Below, in pieces: positions 26,901 to 39,699 of a stretch of DNA of 64,000 bases; positions within the stretch are counted from its first letter, which is position 1, and the number at the start of each line of letters is the position of its first letter. The notes beneath the pieces are model-generated. The model saw only the letters and a program-made list of their open reading frames with translations. It searched no databases and was not told the DNA's origin. The stretch is from Epinephelus fuscoguttatus. Taxonomy: Eukaryota; Chordata; Actinopteri; Perciformes; Serranidae. Position numbers and translations under genes: made by a program. The DNA is taken from assembly GCF_011397635.1 (NCBI RefSeq), contig NC_064760.1, positions 24,253,356 through 24,317,355 of the forward strand, in the 5' to 3' direction.

Positions 26901-27820
26901 AAAACCCCTTTAGCATTGTTAGCACCACTGTCGTGCTGACACTGCCAACGTTACTAACAGTGGGGGTTTGCGGCTCAAAACTGAGCTGCTTAATGATCAG
27001 GGCGACCTGGGGGGAGACTGAGGGTTGGGTCAGTGTTTCCAAAGCAATGGCATAAAGTCGAGATGGCATTACCAGTAGTAATCACCACAAGTGGCACCGC
27101 TAGCTAGCTCCCACCAGGACTGGGTGATTTATAGTCTGAAAAGCGTATAACTGCTCAAATATATTCTCTGCAGCTAACCTATTAACAGTTAACAATTGAC
27201 ATCCCTTAACTTAATGAACCTGTGAAGTGCTGCAAACACAACAAAGTGTTTCTTTGCATTGCCTGCGGCTCTAATGTCTGTCTGTCCCTCTGTCTGTCCC
27301 TTCACAAGCCCAGCTCGTAGTGGAGGCCGATACCTTTGGCAGCCAGGTGAGAATCCGGGGCAAAGAAACCAATTTCTACCTTTGCATGAACCGCCGTGGC
27401 AAGCTGGTAGGAAAGGTGAGACTTCTTTCTTTTAGAGATGTGTTTATCAAAAATCAAATTATCTTTCAGTTTCCTGACCAGCCTCTTTTTGTTTCTCCCA
27501 ATGTGTGTGTGTGTGTGCGGGTACCTGTGGTTTCTCTGCTCTCTCAGAAGGCCAGTAATCGAAGCGATGACTGCGTCTTTGTGGAAAAGGTTCTTGAAAA
27601 CCACTACACAGCTCTGATGTCAGCACGCTACACAGGCTGGTACGTGGGCTTCACTAAAAGAGGCCGTCCTCGCCGCGGCCCCCACACGCTCCCCAACCAG
27701 CAGGACGTACACTTCATGAAGCGCTTCCCGCCTGGGGAGCAGCCCGACCTCACCACCCCCTTTCGCTTCACCACCGTCAGCAAGCGGGGAAAGCGGGTGC
27801 GCGCTACTGGGCCCCGCTAG
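20924..27820 (+). CDS. fgf18: Fibroblast growth factor 18, complete five-exon coding region
   Basis: Secreted heparin-binding FGF ligand of the FGF8/17/18 subfamily; the family signals through FGF receptors in skeletal, limb, lung and brain development. Joining 20924-20955, 24445-24484, 24652-24829, 27309-27415 and 27548-27820 gives an uninterrupted 209-aa frame (human FGF18 is 207 aa). All introns are GT-AG. Residues 1-24 form a hydrophobic signal peptide (MWPLLSTLTVLCIQ...). The mature part has the beta-trefoil core with YQLYSRTSGKHVQVLGRRIS, FGSQVRI, FYLCMNRRGKLVGK and NQQDVHFMKR. FGSQVRI, KVLENHYTALMSARY and NQQDVHFMKR are FGF18-like rather than FGF8- or FGF17-like. N-glycosylation sequons are visible at N32 (NFS), N39 (NQT, equivalent to human N39) and N123 (NRS). 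An in-frame TAG at 20906 shows that the ATG at 20924 is the first in frame. Whether this is teleost copy a or b cannot be told from the window. Confidence 0.96.
24445..24484 (+). CDS. fgf18: fgf18 coding exon 2
   Basis: A 40-base exon completing the signal peptide (LCIQMLLVMCNPLQ). It is preceded by a pyrimidine tract and cag at 24442-24444 and followed by gtaaga. Exon 1 plus exon 2 give exactly 24 codons. It is too short to stand out as an open frame and was found by splice-site and phase matching. Confidence 0.9.
24652..24829 (+). CDS. fgf18: fgf18 coding exon 3
   Basis: Encodes residues 25-83, from VLGVDGVNFSVHVENQT to RISARGEDGDKF plus one base, then a gtaaga donor. It holds the mature N-terminus, sequons N32 and N39 and the first core strands. 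The acceptor is a CAGCAG tandem at 24646-24651, so an alternative start at 24649 would add one Gln. Intron 2 is only 167 bases. Confidence 0.95.
26750..27115. mobile_element. Foldback MITE in fgf18 intron 3
   Basis: 366 bp forming one long imperfect hairpin. The left end ggtgggagctagctagc is matched by its complement at the right end, 27099-27115. Inner arms also pair: ttgagccacaaaacccc (26894 on) with gggtttgcggctcaa (26970s). It ends about 190 bp before exon 4. Confidence 0.8.
27309..27415 (+). CDS. fgf18: fgf18 coding exon 4
   Basis: Encodes residues 84-119: AQLVVEADTFGSQVRIRGKE, then TNFYLCMNRRGKLVGK. The acceptor cacaag ends at 27308 and the donor gtgaga starts at 27416. Phase is kept exactly (357 coding bases, 119 codons, to this point). 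Confidence 0.96.
27548..27820 (+). CDS. fgf18: fgf18 terminal coding exon 5
   Basis: Encodes residues 120-209 and the TAG stop at 27818. It contains KASNRSDDCVFVEKVLENHY, GWYVGFTKRGRPRRGP, NQQDVHFMKRFPPGEQPDL and a basic C-terminal tail (SKRGKRVRATGPR). The acceptor region is cagaag, a second NAGNAG. Using the downstream AG would remove Lys120 and restore the spacing of human FGF18. Intron 4 is 132 bases and contains a short GT run. Confidence 0.96.
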   Translation, partial: KASNRSDDCVFVEKVLENHYTALMSARYTGWYVGFTKRGRPRRGPHTLPNQQDVHFMKRFPPGEQPDLTTPFRFTTVSKRGKRVRATGPR

Positions 27821-28589
27821 TAGTGGCTAACGCTAGCACCCACTGTCTTGTCGTCCAAAGCCTTGACCTGAGCCTGCCAATGGCTAACCCAGTCATCTCC
27901 TCTGTCGCACACGACTGAACACCTCCCTTTGTTGGGACAAACATTGACCAGAAACTTGATGAATCATTCATGGGGTTTAGCTTTACACCTACTAATTTGC
28001 CACTACAGCCCCTAGTTAGTGATCATTCCTCTCAAATTTAGTTCCCTTACTGGACCAACTGGATCATTACTGGTCCATCGCTGGAAGCTCTATGGACCTG
28101 ATCTGCTTCTCTTCATAGGCCAGAAATACTGAGAGGGAACCTGAAGGGCAGCCAGAGTCCCAAGCTCTACAAAGGCCTTCATTCCACAACCACAAAAACC
28201 ACAAGGCCTTCATGTCTCCTGTTCTGGACTCACTGGACAACGTCAAGTATGGGATTACAACTGGACCATACAGAGAGAGGACAAGGGTGGGAAAGACTGA
28301 CTGAACAAGAGAATGGGTGCTTAGCCTACGGATAAAGGGAAAAGAGGAAGGAGAGGACAGGAAAACGGCATAGTGGACAAAGGGATAGAAAAATCTGCAC
28401 AGATCAAATGGACCAATAATGGACTGTTGACATGTGACGCACTTATTTGTCTCACTGCTAAATTGGTGGGTACCTGTGAGACTGTTGGATGAATGGATGA
28501 CAAAAGGATGAATGAGGGAATGATCGAGTGAGTGATGTACTGAATAAACGCATGTTTGTAAGAACAGGAAGACGAGGAAATGTATGTAA

Positions 28590-28620
<31 letters not shown>

Positions 28621-29110
28621 AGTATGAGTGAGTGCACCAACAACCAAGAGTGAAGCTGGATCACAAGGGACTCTGGAAAGGGACCATTCAGTCCCTGCAT
28701 GAACCCGTGACAACTCACCGCAGGGACTGAAGCTTTAGGAACTGGAATGTATAAAAACCAAGCTGCACCAAAAACAGCCAGCCAACCAAACCAACGACCG
28801 ACCAAAGACAACTGGAGACCTTCTTTATGACTCCTCCACACGCCCTGCCCCCCCCCCACCCCCAGAGGACACTAAACCCTCTGCTTATAGGTGCAGAGGG
28901 TGCTGAGCGCAGGGGCGAGCACGGCGGGAGGGTGCCTTGTCTATTAGCATTGCTATAGAAACGACCCAGGGGATGATGCTCCCGTGCGATACCGTGGATA
29001 CAGAATGCTGCTACCAGGACATTCAGTGGAACAAACCAAAGTCTCATGCATACACACAGGAGAAAAAATATTAAAGGGAACAATTTATTGAAAGTTATAT
29101 ATATTATATA
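27821..29110 (+). other. fgf18: Probable fgf18 3'UTR
   Basis: Non-coding sequence downstream of the stop. Candidate polyadenylation signals are AATAAA at 28543-28548 and ATTAAA at 29070-29075. A (TG)n microsatellite (28590-28617) and a C-run near 28850 lie between them. The true end is unknown, and use of the distal signal would put the microsatellite in the mRNA. Confidence 0.5.
28590..28617. repeat. (TG)n microsatellite in fgf18 3' region
   Basis: Fourteen TG units between the two candidate fgf18 polyadenylation signals. Confidence 0.95.
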
Positions 29111-29789
29111 TATAAAAGAAGACAGAAACCCTAAATAAGCAATCTTACTATGATGGTTATTATAATTATTACGATAAAATTATTTCATTTATTTATTTCA
29201 GCTCTGTGTGCAGCAGTCTTTCTCGACTCAGTAAACCTTACAGAAACATTTCCTGTGTCTCCTAGCCTCTTTAAACTGCTTCTTCACATGCTCTCTTTTC
29301 TGTCAAGGGATATATCTTAGGAAGAGATTCAAGTTCACCCAGGCTCCAGATGTGGTCAGCTGGCTTTAATGCACAGTTAGTTGATCGACAAAAAATAATT
29401 GGCAACTATTTTGATAAATAATAATAGCTTAACTCATGCATCAAGCAAAAAAGCCCAACATTTGCTTGTTCCAGCCACTTCACTGTAAGGGTTTGATTGT
29501 TTTGTCTGTTTTATATCATTCTAAATTGAACATCTTTGGGGTTTGGACAAGCAATCTGAAGAACTTTCCTTTAGCTCACAGTAATTGTGATATGCAGAAG
29601 GTTTGGGCGATATAATGACCTACACCATGATCACAGAGGATGCCTCACTGTTTATACCAAGGTGTTTGTCCCTTTAATATATCTGGTTGTATTGGAGCAG
29701 GTGTTATCAAAGTTTTGATCACTGGGTGCCAATTTAGTAAGCCAACATATGATTGAGGGCCAAATAGAAAAAATACACTAATGAAGCTA

Positions 29790-32700
29790 ACAGCACTACG
29801 ATTGATATATACTATACTATGACTTTTTACATATTTGTTATGGCAAACTATACTATGACATATTTTTTATGCATAATATATTTTGACTTTTTATATATAT
29901 TTTTAGCATACTATACTATGATATTTTTAAATATTTTTATGACAGATTCTGCCATGATATTTTAATGACATACTATATTATGACCTCTTGTAGATTTTCA
30001 TGACATACTATACTATGACATTTTTATGACAGGCTACATTATGACTTTTTATATATTTTTATGGAACACTGTACTGTCACTTTTTTATGGTATGCTACAC
30101 TGACTTTTTACATATCTTTATGTTATAGTACACTATGACTTTTTAATATATTTCTATAACATGGTATACTACGACTTTTTATATTTATTATAACATACTA
30201 TACATTGTTACTTTTAAATATTTTCGTGACATAGTATACTATAACTTTTTAACTGTATCTTATCACATACTATACTATGATTTTTATATATATATTTATG
30301 GCATACTATCGAATGACTTTTATATTTGTTATAACATACGATACTTTATTATTTTTATTTTTATTATCTTTATTAGTTTTATGAGTTTGATGTCATACTA
30401 TACGAAGACTTTTAATATATTTTATGACATACTATACTATGACTTTTTTCACATTTTCATGACATACTATACTATGACTTTTTGATCAAAATTTTTATGA
30501 CATACTATACTATGACTTTTTGATCAAAATTTTTATGACATACTATACTATGACTTTTTGATCACAATTTTTATAACATACTATACTATGACTTTTTTCA
30601 CATTTTCATGACATACTATACTATAACTTTTTTTCACATTTTTATAACATACTATACTATGACTTTTTATAGCATTTATATGACATACTATACTATGACT
30701 TTTTGATCACAATTTTTATAACATACTATACTATGACTTTTTTCACATTTTTATAACATACTATGACTTTTTATAGCATTTATATGACATACTATACTAT
30801 GACTTTTTGATCACAATTTTTATAACATACTATACTATAACTTTTTTTCACATTTTTATAACATACTATACTATGACTTTTTATAGCATTTATATGACAT
30901 ACTATGCTATGACTTTTTTCACATTTTCATGACATACTATGCTATGACTTTTTTCACATTTTCATGACATACTATACTATGACTTTTTTCACATTTTTAT
31001 GACATACTATACTATGACTTTTTGATCACAATTTTTATAACATGCTATACTATGACTTTTTTCACATTTTTATGACATACTATACTATAACTTTTTTCAC
31101 ATTTTTATAACATACTATACTATGACTTTTTATAGCATTTATATGACATACTATACTATGACTTTTTTCACATTTTTATAACATACTATACTATGACTTT
31201 TTATAGCATTTATATGACATACTATACTATGACTTTTTGATCACAATTTTTATGACATACTATGCTATGACTTTTTTCACATTTTCATGACATACTATAC
31301 TATGACTTTTTTCACATTTTTATAACATACTATACTATGACTTTTTTCACATTTTTATAACATACTATACTATGACTTTTTTCACATTTTTATAACATAC
31401 TATACTATGACTTTTTTCACATTTTCATGACATACTATACTATGACTTTTTGATCACAATTTTTATGACATACTATGCTATGACTTTTTTCACATTTTCA
31501 TGACATACTATACTATGACTTTTTTTCACATTTTTATAACATACCATACTATGACTTTTTTCACATTTTTATAACATACTATACTGTGACTTTTTGATCA
31601 CAATTTTATGACATACCATACTATGACTTTTTTCACATTTTCATGACATACTATACTATGACTTTTTTCACATTTTTATAACATACTATACTGTGACTTT
31701 TTGATCACAATTTTATGACATACTATGCTATGACTTTTTATAGCATTTTTATGACATACTATGCTATGACTTTTTATAGCATTTTTATGACATACTATAC
31801 TATGACTTTTTTCACATTTTTATAACATACTATACTATGACTTTTTTCACATTTTTATAACATACCATACTATGACTTTTTTCACATTTTCATGACATAC
31901 TATACTATGACTTTTTTCACATTTTTATAACATACTATACTGTGACTTTTTGATCACAATTTTATGACATACTATGCTATGACTTTTTATAGCATTTTTA
32001 TGACATACTATACTATGACTTTTTTCACATTTTTATAACATACCATACTATGACTTTTTTCACATTTTCATGACATACTATACTATGACTTTTTTCACAT
32101 TTTTATAACATACTATACTATGACGTTTTTCACATTTTCATGACATACTATACTATGACTTTTTCACATTTTCATGACATACTATACTATGACTTTTTAT
32201 AGCATTTTCATAACATACTATACTATGACTTTTTATAGCATTTATATGACATACTATACTATGACTTTTTTCACATTTTTATGACATACTATACTATGAC
32301 TTTTTCACATTTTCATGACATACTATACTATGACTTTTTATAGCATTTTCATAACATACTATACTATGACTTTTTTCATATTTTTATAACATACTATACT
32401 ATAACTTTTTTCACATTTTCACGACATACTATACTATGACTTTTTTCACATTTTTATAACATACTATACTATAACCTTTTTCACATTTTCATGACATACT
32501 ATACTATGACTTTTTTCACATTTTTATGACATACTATACTATGACTTTTTTCACATTTTTATGACATACTATACTATGACTTTTTGATCACAATTTTTAT
32601 AACATACTATACTATGACTTTTTCACATTTTCATGACATACTATACTATGACTTTTTATAGCATTTTCATAACATACTATACTATGACTTTTTATAGCAT

Positions 32701-35700
32701 TTATATGACATACTATACTATGACTTTTTTCACATTTTCATGACATACTATACTATAACTTTTTTCACATTTTCACGACATACTATACTATGACTTTTTT
32801 CACATTTTTATGACATACTATACTATGACTTTTTTCACATTTTTATAACATACTATACTATAACTTTTTTCACATTTTCATGACATACTATACTATGACT
32901 TTTTTCACATTTTTATAACATACTATACTATGACTTTTTGATCACAATTTTTATGACATACTATGCTATGACTTTTTATAGCATTTTTATGACATACTAT
33001 ACTATGACTTTTTTCCACATTTTTATAACATACTATACTATGACTTTTTGATCACAATTTTTATGACATACTATGCTATGACTTTTTATAGCATTTTTAT
33101 GACATACTATACTATGACTTTTTTCACATTTTTATAACATACTATACTATGACTTTTTATAGCATTTATATGACATACTATACTATGACTTTTTTCACAT
33201 TTTTATAACATACTATACTATAACTTTTTTCACATTTTCATGACATACTATACTATGACTTTTTTCACATTTTTATGACATACTATACTATGACTTTTTT
33301 CACATTTTCATGACATACTATACTATAACTTTTTTTCACATTTTTATGACATACTATACTATGACTTTTTATAGCATTTATATGACATACTATACTATGA
33401 CTTTTTATAGCATTTATATGACATACTATACTATGACTTTTTTCATTTTTATAACATACTATACTATGACTTTTTTCACATTTTTATGACATACTATACT
33501 ATGACTTTTTATAGAATTTTTATGACATACTATACTATGACTTTTTTCACATTTTTATAACATACTATACTATGACTTTTTATAGCATTTTTATGACATA
33601 CTATACTATGACTTTTTATAGCATTTATATGACATACTATACTATGACTTTTTATAGCATTTTTATGACATACTATACTATGACTTTTTTCACATTTTTA
33701 TAACATACTGTACTATGACTTTTTGATCACAATTTTTATGACATACTATGCTATGACTTTTTATAGCATTTTTATGACATACTATACTATGACTTTTTGA
33801 TCACAATTTTTATAACATACTATGCTATGACTTTTTATAGCATTTTTATGACATACTATACTATGACTTTTTTCACTTTTTTATAACATACTATACTGAC
33901 TTTTTGATCACAATTTTTATGACATACTATGCTATGACTCTTTTTTTTTAATCACATTTTGATGACATATTATTCTAAGATTTTTTTGATCGAAATTTTT
34001 TGCGCCATGCTATACTATAACTGTGTTAATCACATTTTTATGACATGCTATTTTATGATATTTTTTCATCCCATTTTTTTGACATACGCCTTCTTTTAAC
34101 ACATTTTGATGACATACTATACTATGATGTTTTTTGATGAAAATTTTATGAGATATTATACTATTACGTTTTTATCATATTTTTATGACATACCATGTTA
34201 TGAGTTTTTTATCACAATTTTATGACATACCACACAATGACATTTTTATCACATACAGTATTTATGACGTACTATATTATGACCTTTTTTTTTTAAATCA
34301 TATTTTGACGACATACTATGCTGTGACTTTTAAATCACAATTTAAGACACACTATACTATGACTTTTCATGGCATCTTCATAACATGCTATACCATGACA
34401 TTTTTATAACATTTTTATAACATACTATACTATGACTTTTTCACATTTTTATATCATACTATACTATGACTTTTTATAACATTTTTATGACATACTATAC
34501 TATGACTTTTTATAGCATTTTTATGGCATACTATACTATGACTTTTTATAGCATTTTTATGGCATACTATACTATGACTTTTTATAGCATTTTTATGGCA
34601 TGCTATACTATGACTTTTTTTTAATATTTTAATGACATGCTATACTATGACTTTTTTAATGCATTTAATGACATACTATAGTTTGGCTTTTTATAGCACT
34701 TCTATGACATACTATACTATGAATTTCTTTTTTAACACATTTAATGACATACTATACTATAATTTTTTTAAATCTTTTTTTATGATATACTATAGTATGA
34801 CTTTTTGATTACATTTTGATGACATTCTACTCTATGACTTTTTTTTTATGACATTTTGATGACATACTATATTATGATATTTTTTGGTCAAAATTTTTTG
34901 ACATACTATACTATGACTTTTTTAACATATTCAATCACATACTATACTATGACTTTTTTTTCAGATTATTTTTTGATATACTATATACTGTGACTGTTTT
35001 TAGCATTTCTATGACATACTATACTATGACTTTTTTATTACATGTTCATGACTTACTATGCTATGACTTTTTCTTATCAAATTTTTATTGCATACTGTGC
35101 GATAATATTTTTTGACCATATTTTTATGACATACTATAGCATAACTTTTTTCAGATTTTTTTGTTCACATTCTATATACTATGACTTTTTATAGCATTTT
35201 TATGACATACTATGACTTTTTTATTACATTTTTATGATATAATATTCTATAACTTTTTGATCAAAATTTTACGACATACCATACTGACTTTTTTAATCAC
35301 ATTTTCATGACATACTATGCTATGACTTTTTTTTTATCATATTTTTTATGATATACTATAGTATGACTTTTTGATCACATTTTAATGACATTCTATTCTA
35401 TGACTTTTTAATCACATTTTGTTGACAAACTATATTTTTTTGCTCAAAATTTTTTGACATAATATCCTATGACTTTTTTTTACCACATTCAATCACATAC
35501 TATACTATGACTTTTTCTTATAAAATTTCTATGATATTTTTTGTCATATTTTTTTGACATACTATAGCATGACTTGTTTTCGGATTTTTTTTCCACATAC
35601 TATATACTATGACTTTTTTATTACAGTTTTATGACATACTATACTATGATATTTTTTGATCAAAATTTTACGACATACTATACTATGACTTTTTTTAATC

Positions 35701-36410
35701 ACATTTTGATGACATACTATACAATGATATTTTTTCATCACAATTTTTTGACATATTATACTATGACTTTTTCATCACAATTTTTATGACATACTATACT
35801 ATGATTTTTTTTTATCATATTTTTATGACATATCATAGTATGACTTTTTTGGGGATTTTTTTCCCACATACTATATACTATGACTGTTAGATGTTAGATT
35901 ATGATATACTATAACTTTTTGATCAAAATGTTGATGACATACTATACTATGTTTTTTCATCACAATTTTGTGACATACTATAGAATGATTTTTTATAGCA
36001 TTTTTATGGCACACTATACTATGACTTTTTTCAATCATATTTTTATGATATACTAGCCTTCTGATGACATACTATACTATATTTTTTGATCAAAATTTTG
36101 ACATAATATACTATGACTTTTTTAATCGCATTTTCATGACATACTACAGTATGACTTTTTTTTCACGCATTTTGACGACATACTCTACTATGACTTTTTC
36201 ATCACATTTTGATGACCTCATATACAAATTTATATTTATATTTTTTACGACATACTATACTATTAACTTTTCTGGGACATGCTATAGTATGACTATTTAT
36301 GACATACAGTACTATGCCTTTTTATATGTTTTTATCATATACTATTCATTGATACCTGCTTTTACTTATTTCTACAATTTTTACAACATACTATACTTTT
36401 TGAGTTGATT
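29790..36410. repeat. Large AT-rich minisatellite, 35-38-bp units
   Basis: About 6.6 kb of tandem units built on a shared block catactatactatgac followed by a T-run and one of three variable segments: H type (ttcacatttt), D type (gatcacaattttt) and A type (atagcattt). Unit lengths are 35 (H), 36 (A) and 38 (D), so roughly 180 copies. The centre (about 30420-33930) is very homogeneous, while both ends are degenerate. The plus strand is T-rich with a T-run in every unit. It encodes nothing credible. It lies between the 3' ends of fgf18 and fbxw11. Confidence 0.97.
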
Positions 36411-39400
36411 GAGTTTTATTATTTCTATATTTTATGTATCCATATATGCTACTCCTAATAGACATTATTCACTATTCTGATTTATTATTAATTTTTTCAT
36501 TTGGCATTTTATACATAAGAAAAGGGTAAGTGCTACTCAAATTTACTTAGTTGCAGCCCTAGCTGGCTTCACCATTATTGGAAAACTGTATACCTAATAA
36601 ACTCCAAGCAAGTATCAAGGGCCACCAGCAGCCTGTCATGTTCATCATGCCAATTCATCAAGTTCCCCAACTACTTTACCGTATTAACATCTCACCAGCA
36701 GATTTCCAATAGAGACAAGGTGCAAAGATGCACAGGCTGCAGTCAAATGGATTTTATAGTTGTCACAGTCTTTTCAGAATGGGTTGAAGTAGTCCCTGAA
36801 GCTTGAAACTCAACTTGCTTAAAAAAATACAAACCCAAGATCAGGACCAGTCTCACTCAGGGACCCTTTGAAACTGCTGAACATGTACTGTTCTGCAAAA
36901 GTCAACAGTGACCTCCACATTATGAAGTTTTGCCATGAATATGGAGCATGAGGGATCAGACAGAACAGTGGAAGGGAAACATGCAGTAGTGAGATAGAGT
37001 TTCATAGCTGCTTCTTCTCTCATCTATCCTGCTCTTATCCCCCCATCCCTCCCCTTCCTTCCCCATCTTAGCAGGAGGTCACTGAAGAGATGTCGCTGCC
37101 AAATGACCCAATCATGCCGGCAGACACAAACAGCTGACTCAGGGGGAAAAAAGGGTTGTACCAGAGGATTCCTATTGCAAGGCAGCAGGAATCTGTGCTG
37201 GAGGGGGGTGGTATAAGGGGGGGAGACAGTGGGGTGGGAGGGAAACGGGGTGTGGGGGTGGGATAAAGAAGAGCGAGTTGGGGGGTGGTGGGGTGAGTTG
37301 TTCATTTCTGGAACGTTGCTCCAGTTCCACTCGGGAATGATGGAAATATTCCGCGTAGCCAAACCCAGAGTGGAAGGTGTATGGTAATCATGTCGGGGAA
37401 GGAATGCCAAATATGTGCGTGAGAACGGAGCTGTGACCTGAGAGCTGCAGGAATTATGGGCCAAAATCCCACAGACCCAGAGGAAGCACACACACCCATA
37501 TCCAACTCATACACACATCATATACTAATGGTGCTCCACCAAGCACAAATCCATCCCACATAACTTATTCCCAGTATTTCAAACATTCTACTAAACTGAA
37601 CCCAGAAATTCAGAAAAACCAACTCCCCTCCTCAGAGTTCAGAGAATGCACACTGTACAATAAGCAGACAGATGCATCATAGAGCTCTGCAACACTGGCC
37701 AGGTCTGTGCTGAAAAGGCACCACTTATAGCATCTGAAACACACATTCCTCCTTCACACTTACAGTGTTTACAAGACTGAGTATGTGATCTACTGTAACA
37801 GGTTGTTTAGACTCCAAACTTGGCTACCAAGCATTCAGAGCTCAGGTCTCATAAACACATCACACTGAGGCAGATAGCTGAATTTATACTCCCACCTGGT
37901 GGCCATCCTAAACACACTGACAATCACACAACACAGTGAGACCAACATTTGTTTCTCGTTAAATGACTTCAAGTCCAAATTGCAAAAAAAAAAAAAAAAA
38001 GTAACAATAATGAAAGTAAACTGGAAAATCTGACTGACAGGTGTGCAGAATCAAATTAATCTGTAACACATAAAATGATTCACAGCATACAGGATTCTTT
38101 GGCTTCTCTGGTCAAATGTGTGCAAAGTAAATTACCAGTAACTACAGGTCAATGTGTAACAACACTGAGGTCAGCTTTGTTTCATCTGTGCCCACATATT
38201 TTGTCTGTTGCAAATGTATTTTCAAGAGCAGGTGTGTCCACTACTGTTTGTAGAATGTGATGGGACAAACAGGTGATTTAAAACTACCGACCTAAGTGCT
38301 GCTATCCAGATATAAAAGATGCTGACATGTACTCCTCACCCACAATCATTTACATTTCACTGCAGCTACAGCAGGTTTCTGTATTGAGTCCTATTTAGAA
38401 AATCTAAAGCTCTGAACCTTTGACATCACATTCAAGAAGTTCTTTACAAACATTGTTGCAGTCTGAAATCAGAAATTTGTGCACTAGAGTCTTTGTTAAG
38501 ATCACATTTTTGGAGTATCCTGGTTGTGCTGTGCTGCTGTAAACATCGTCCTGGTTTGAAGAAACCTGGATCTGCTACCTGGAGATCTCTGATAGTGTGT
38601 GTTAGTAAACAACATGGTGGCTGAGATGGTGGGAAATCAAAATAAAGCTACACACAGATTATCAGAAACCTGGATACCGTTACAATCTGTATACACAGGG
38701 ATATGAATCAGCAGGTTTCACATGTAAACAAATCCTGAATAAGATAGAGACGCACGATCTAATGTTTTCAGCCCTGGTGTCAGCACCTGGGCTCTACGTA
38801 TCAACCGATACTGAACAGCGAGCCAATACCAGTGTTTAATTAATAAGCTGTACACCTCACTATGTGAAGGTGACTGATATCACTCTTTTATGTGTAAGGC
38901 AACATTAAGCTTGAACAAATATTTACATAGATATGATTAAAATAAAGTATTCATCAGCAACTAAGTAAAAAAAAAATCTTCAAATTAACATGGATTACAA
39001 TTCAACAATTTTTTAAAATCCCAGGATAAAACAATAAGGCTACATGAAATGAGAACAAAATGTAGTCTATGTGCGCACTGCTGACATAGTACATGCACAC
39101 AGAATCAGATGTAAACAGCTGTCTCAGTCACTATTGGCTCGATCTCAGTTCTAAATCAGTGAAACCAGAATAAGATCAAAAACCAGGATAAGACTCGTAA
39201 CTGGGACACGATTGTGCAGGTAAACGCACACAGTTTTAAGTGGAGCATGAGCGTATATCTTGACCTTGGAAACAGTTAAACCAAAGATTGAATAATATAC
39301 TAAAGGTCCAGTCTACCAGTTGATTCACTGAGCTTTCAGACCAAGTTTGCTCAGTTGAGTTGTTGACTTTTGAGTCTTGTCAACTGAGGAAGACCTCAAG

Positions 39401-39699
39401 ATGCTGTTGTCTCCAGAGAGAAAATCTAGTAACTGGATCTTGAGGTATTAAGTCTTTTTTGTGAACAACCAGGAATTTCACGCATTACAAATTCATATCT
39501 ACATTCTTTGTCTGCGGGACAGACAGCCAGCGATTCTTCTGTTGTTACTGAAGCACCGAGGGAACAGAGTGGCGGCCCGCTGAATTGTATCTACCCGTCA
39601 GATAGAGGCAGCACAGCACAAATCCACCCACACATGCACACACAGACAAGAACAGACAGACAATTAGACACTCATTCATGTTACAGTTGGCTCAACACT
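36411..39699. other. Intergenic between satellite and fbxw11
   Basis: Mostly AT-rich unique sequence with a poly-A run at 37984-38000 and a G-rich stretch at 37200-37290. Phrases around 38500-39240 resemble degraded interspersed repeat, but no ends could be defined. No exon was supported. Confidence 0.5.

Noticed and set aside
27320-27820. Single 166-codon open frame through fgf18 intron 4
   Set aside because: Runs through the 132-base intron by chance; the homology breaks exactly at the gtgaga donor and ctctcag acceptor.
34185-36408. Tyr/Phe/Thr-rich open frames in the satellite edge
   Set aside because: Chance frames in AT-rich tandem DNA; no conservation of frame from unit to unit.
29790-36410. 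CRISPR-like array
   Set aside because: Repeats and spacers are not separable: the variable segments are only three recurring types, the DNA is eukaryotic, and there are no cas genes.
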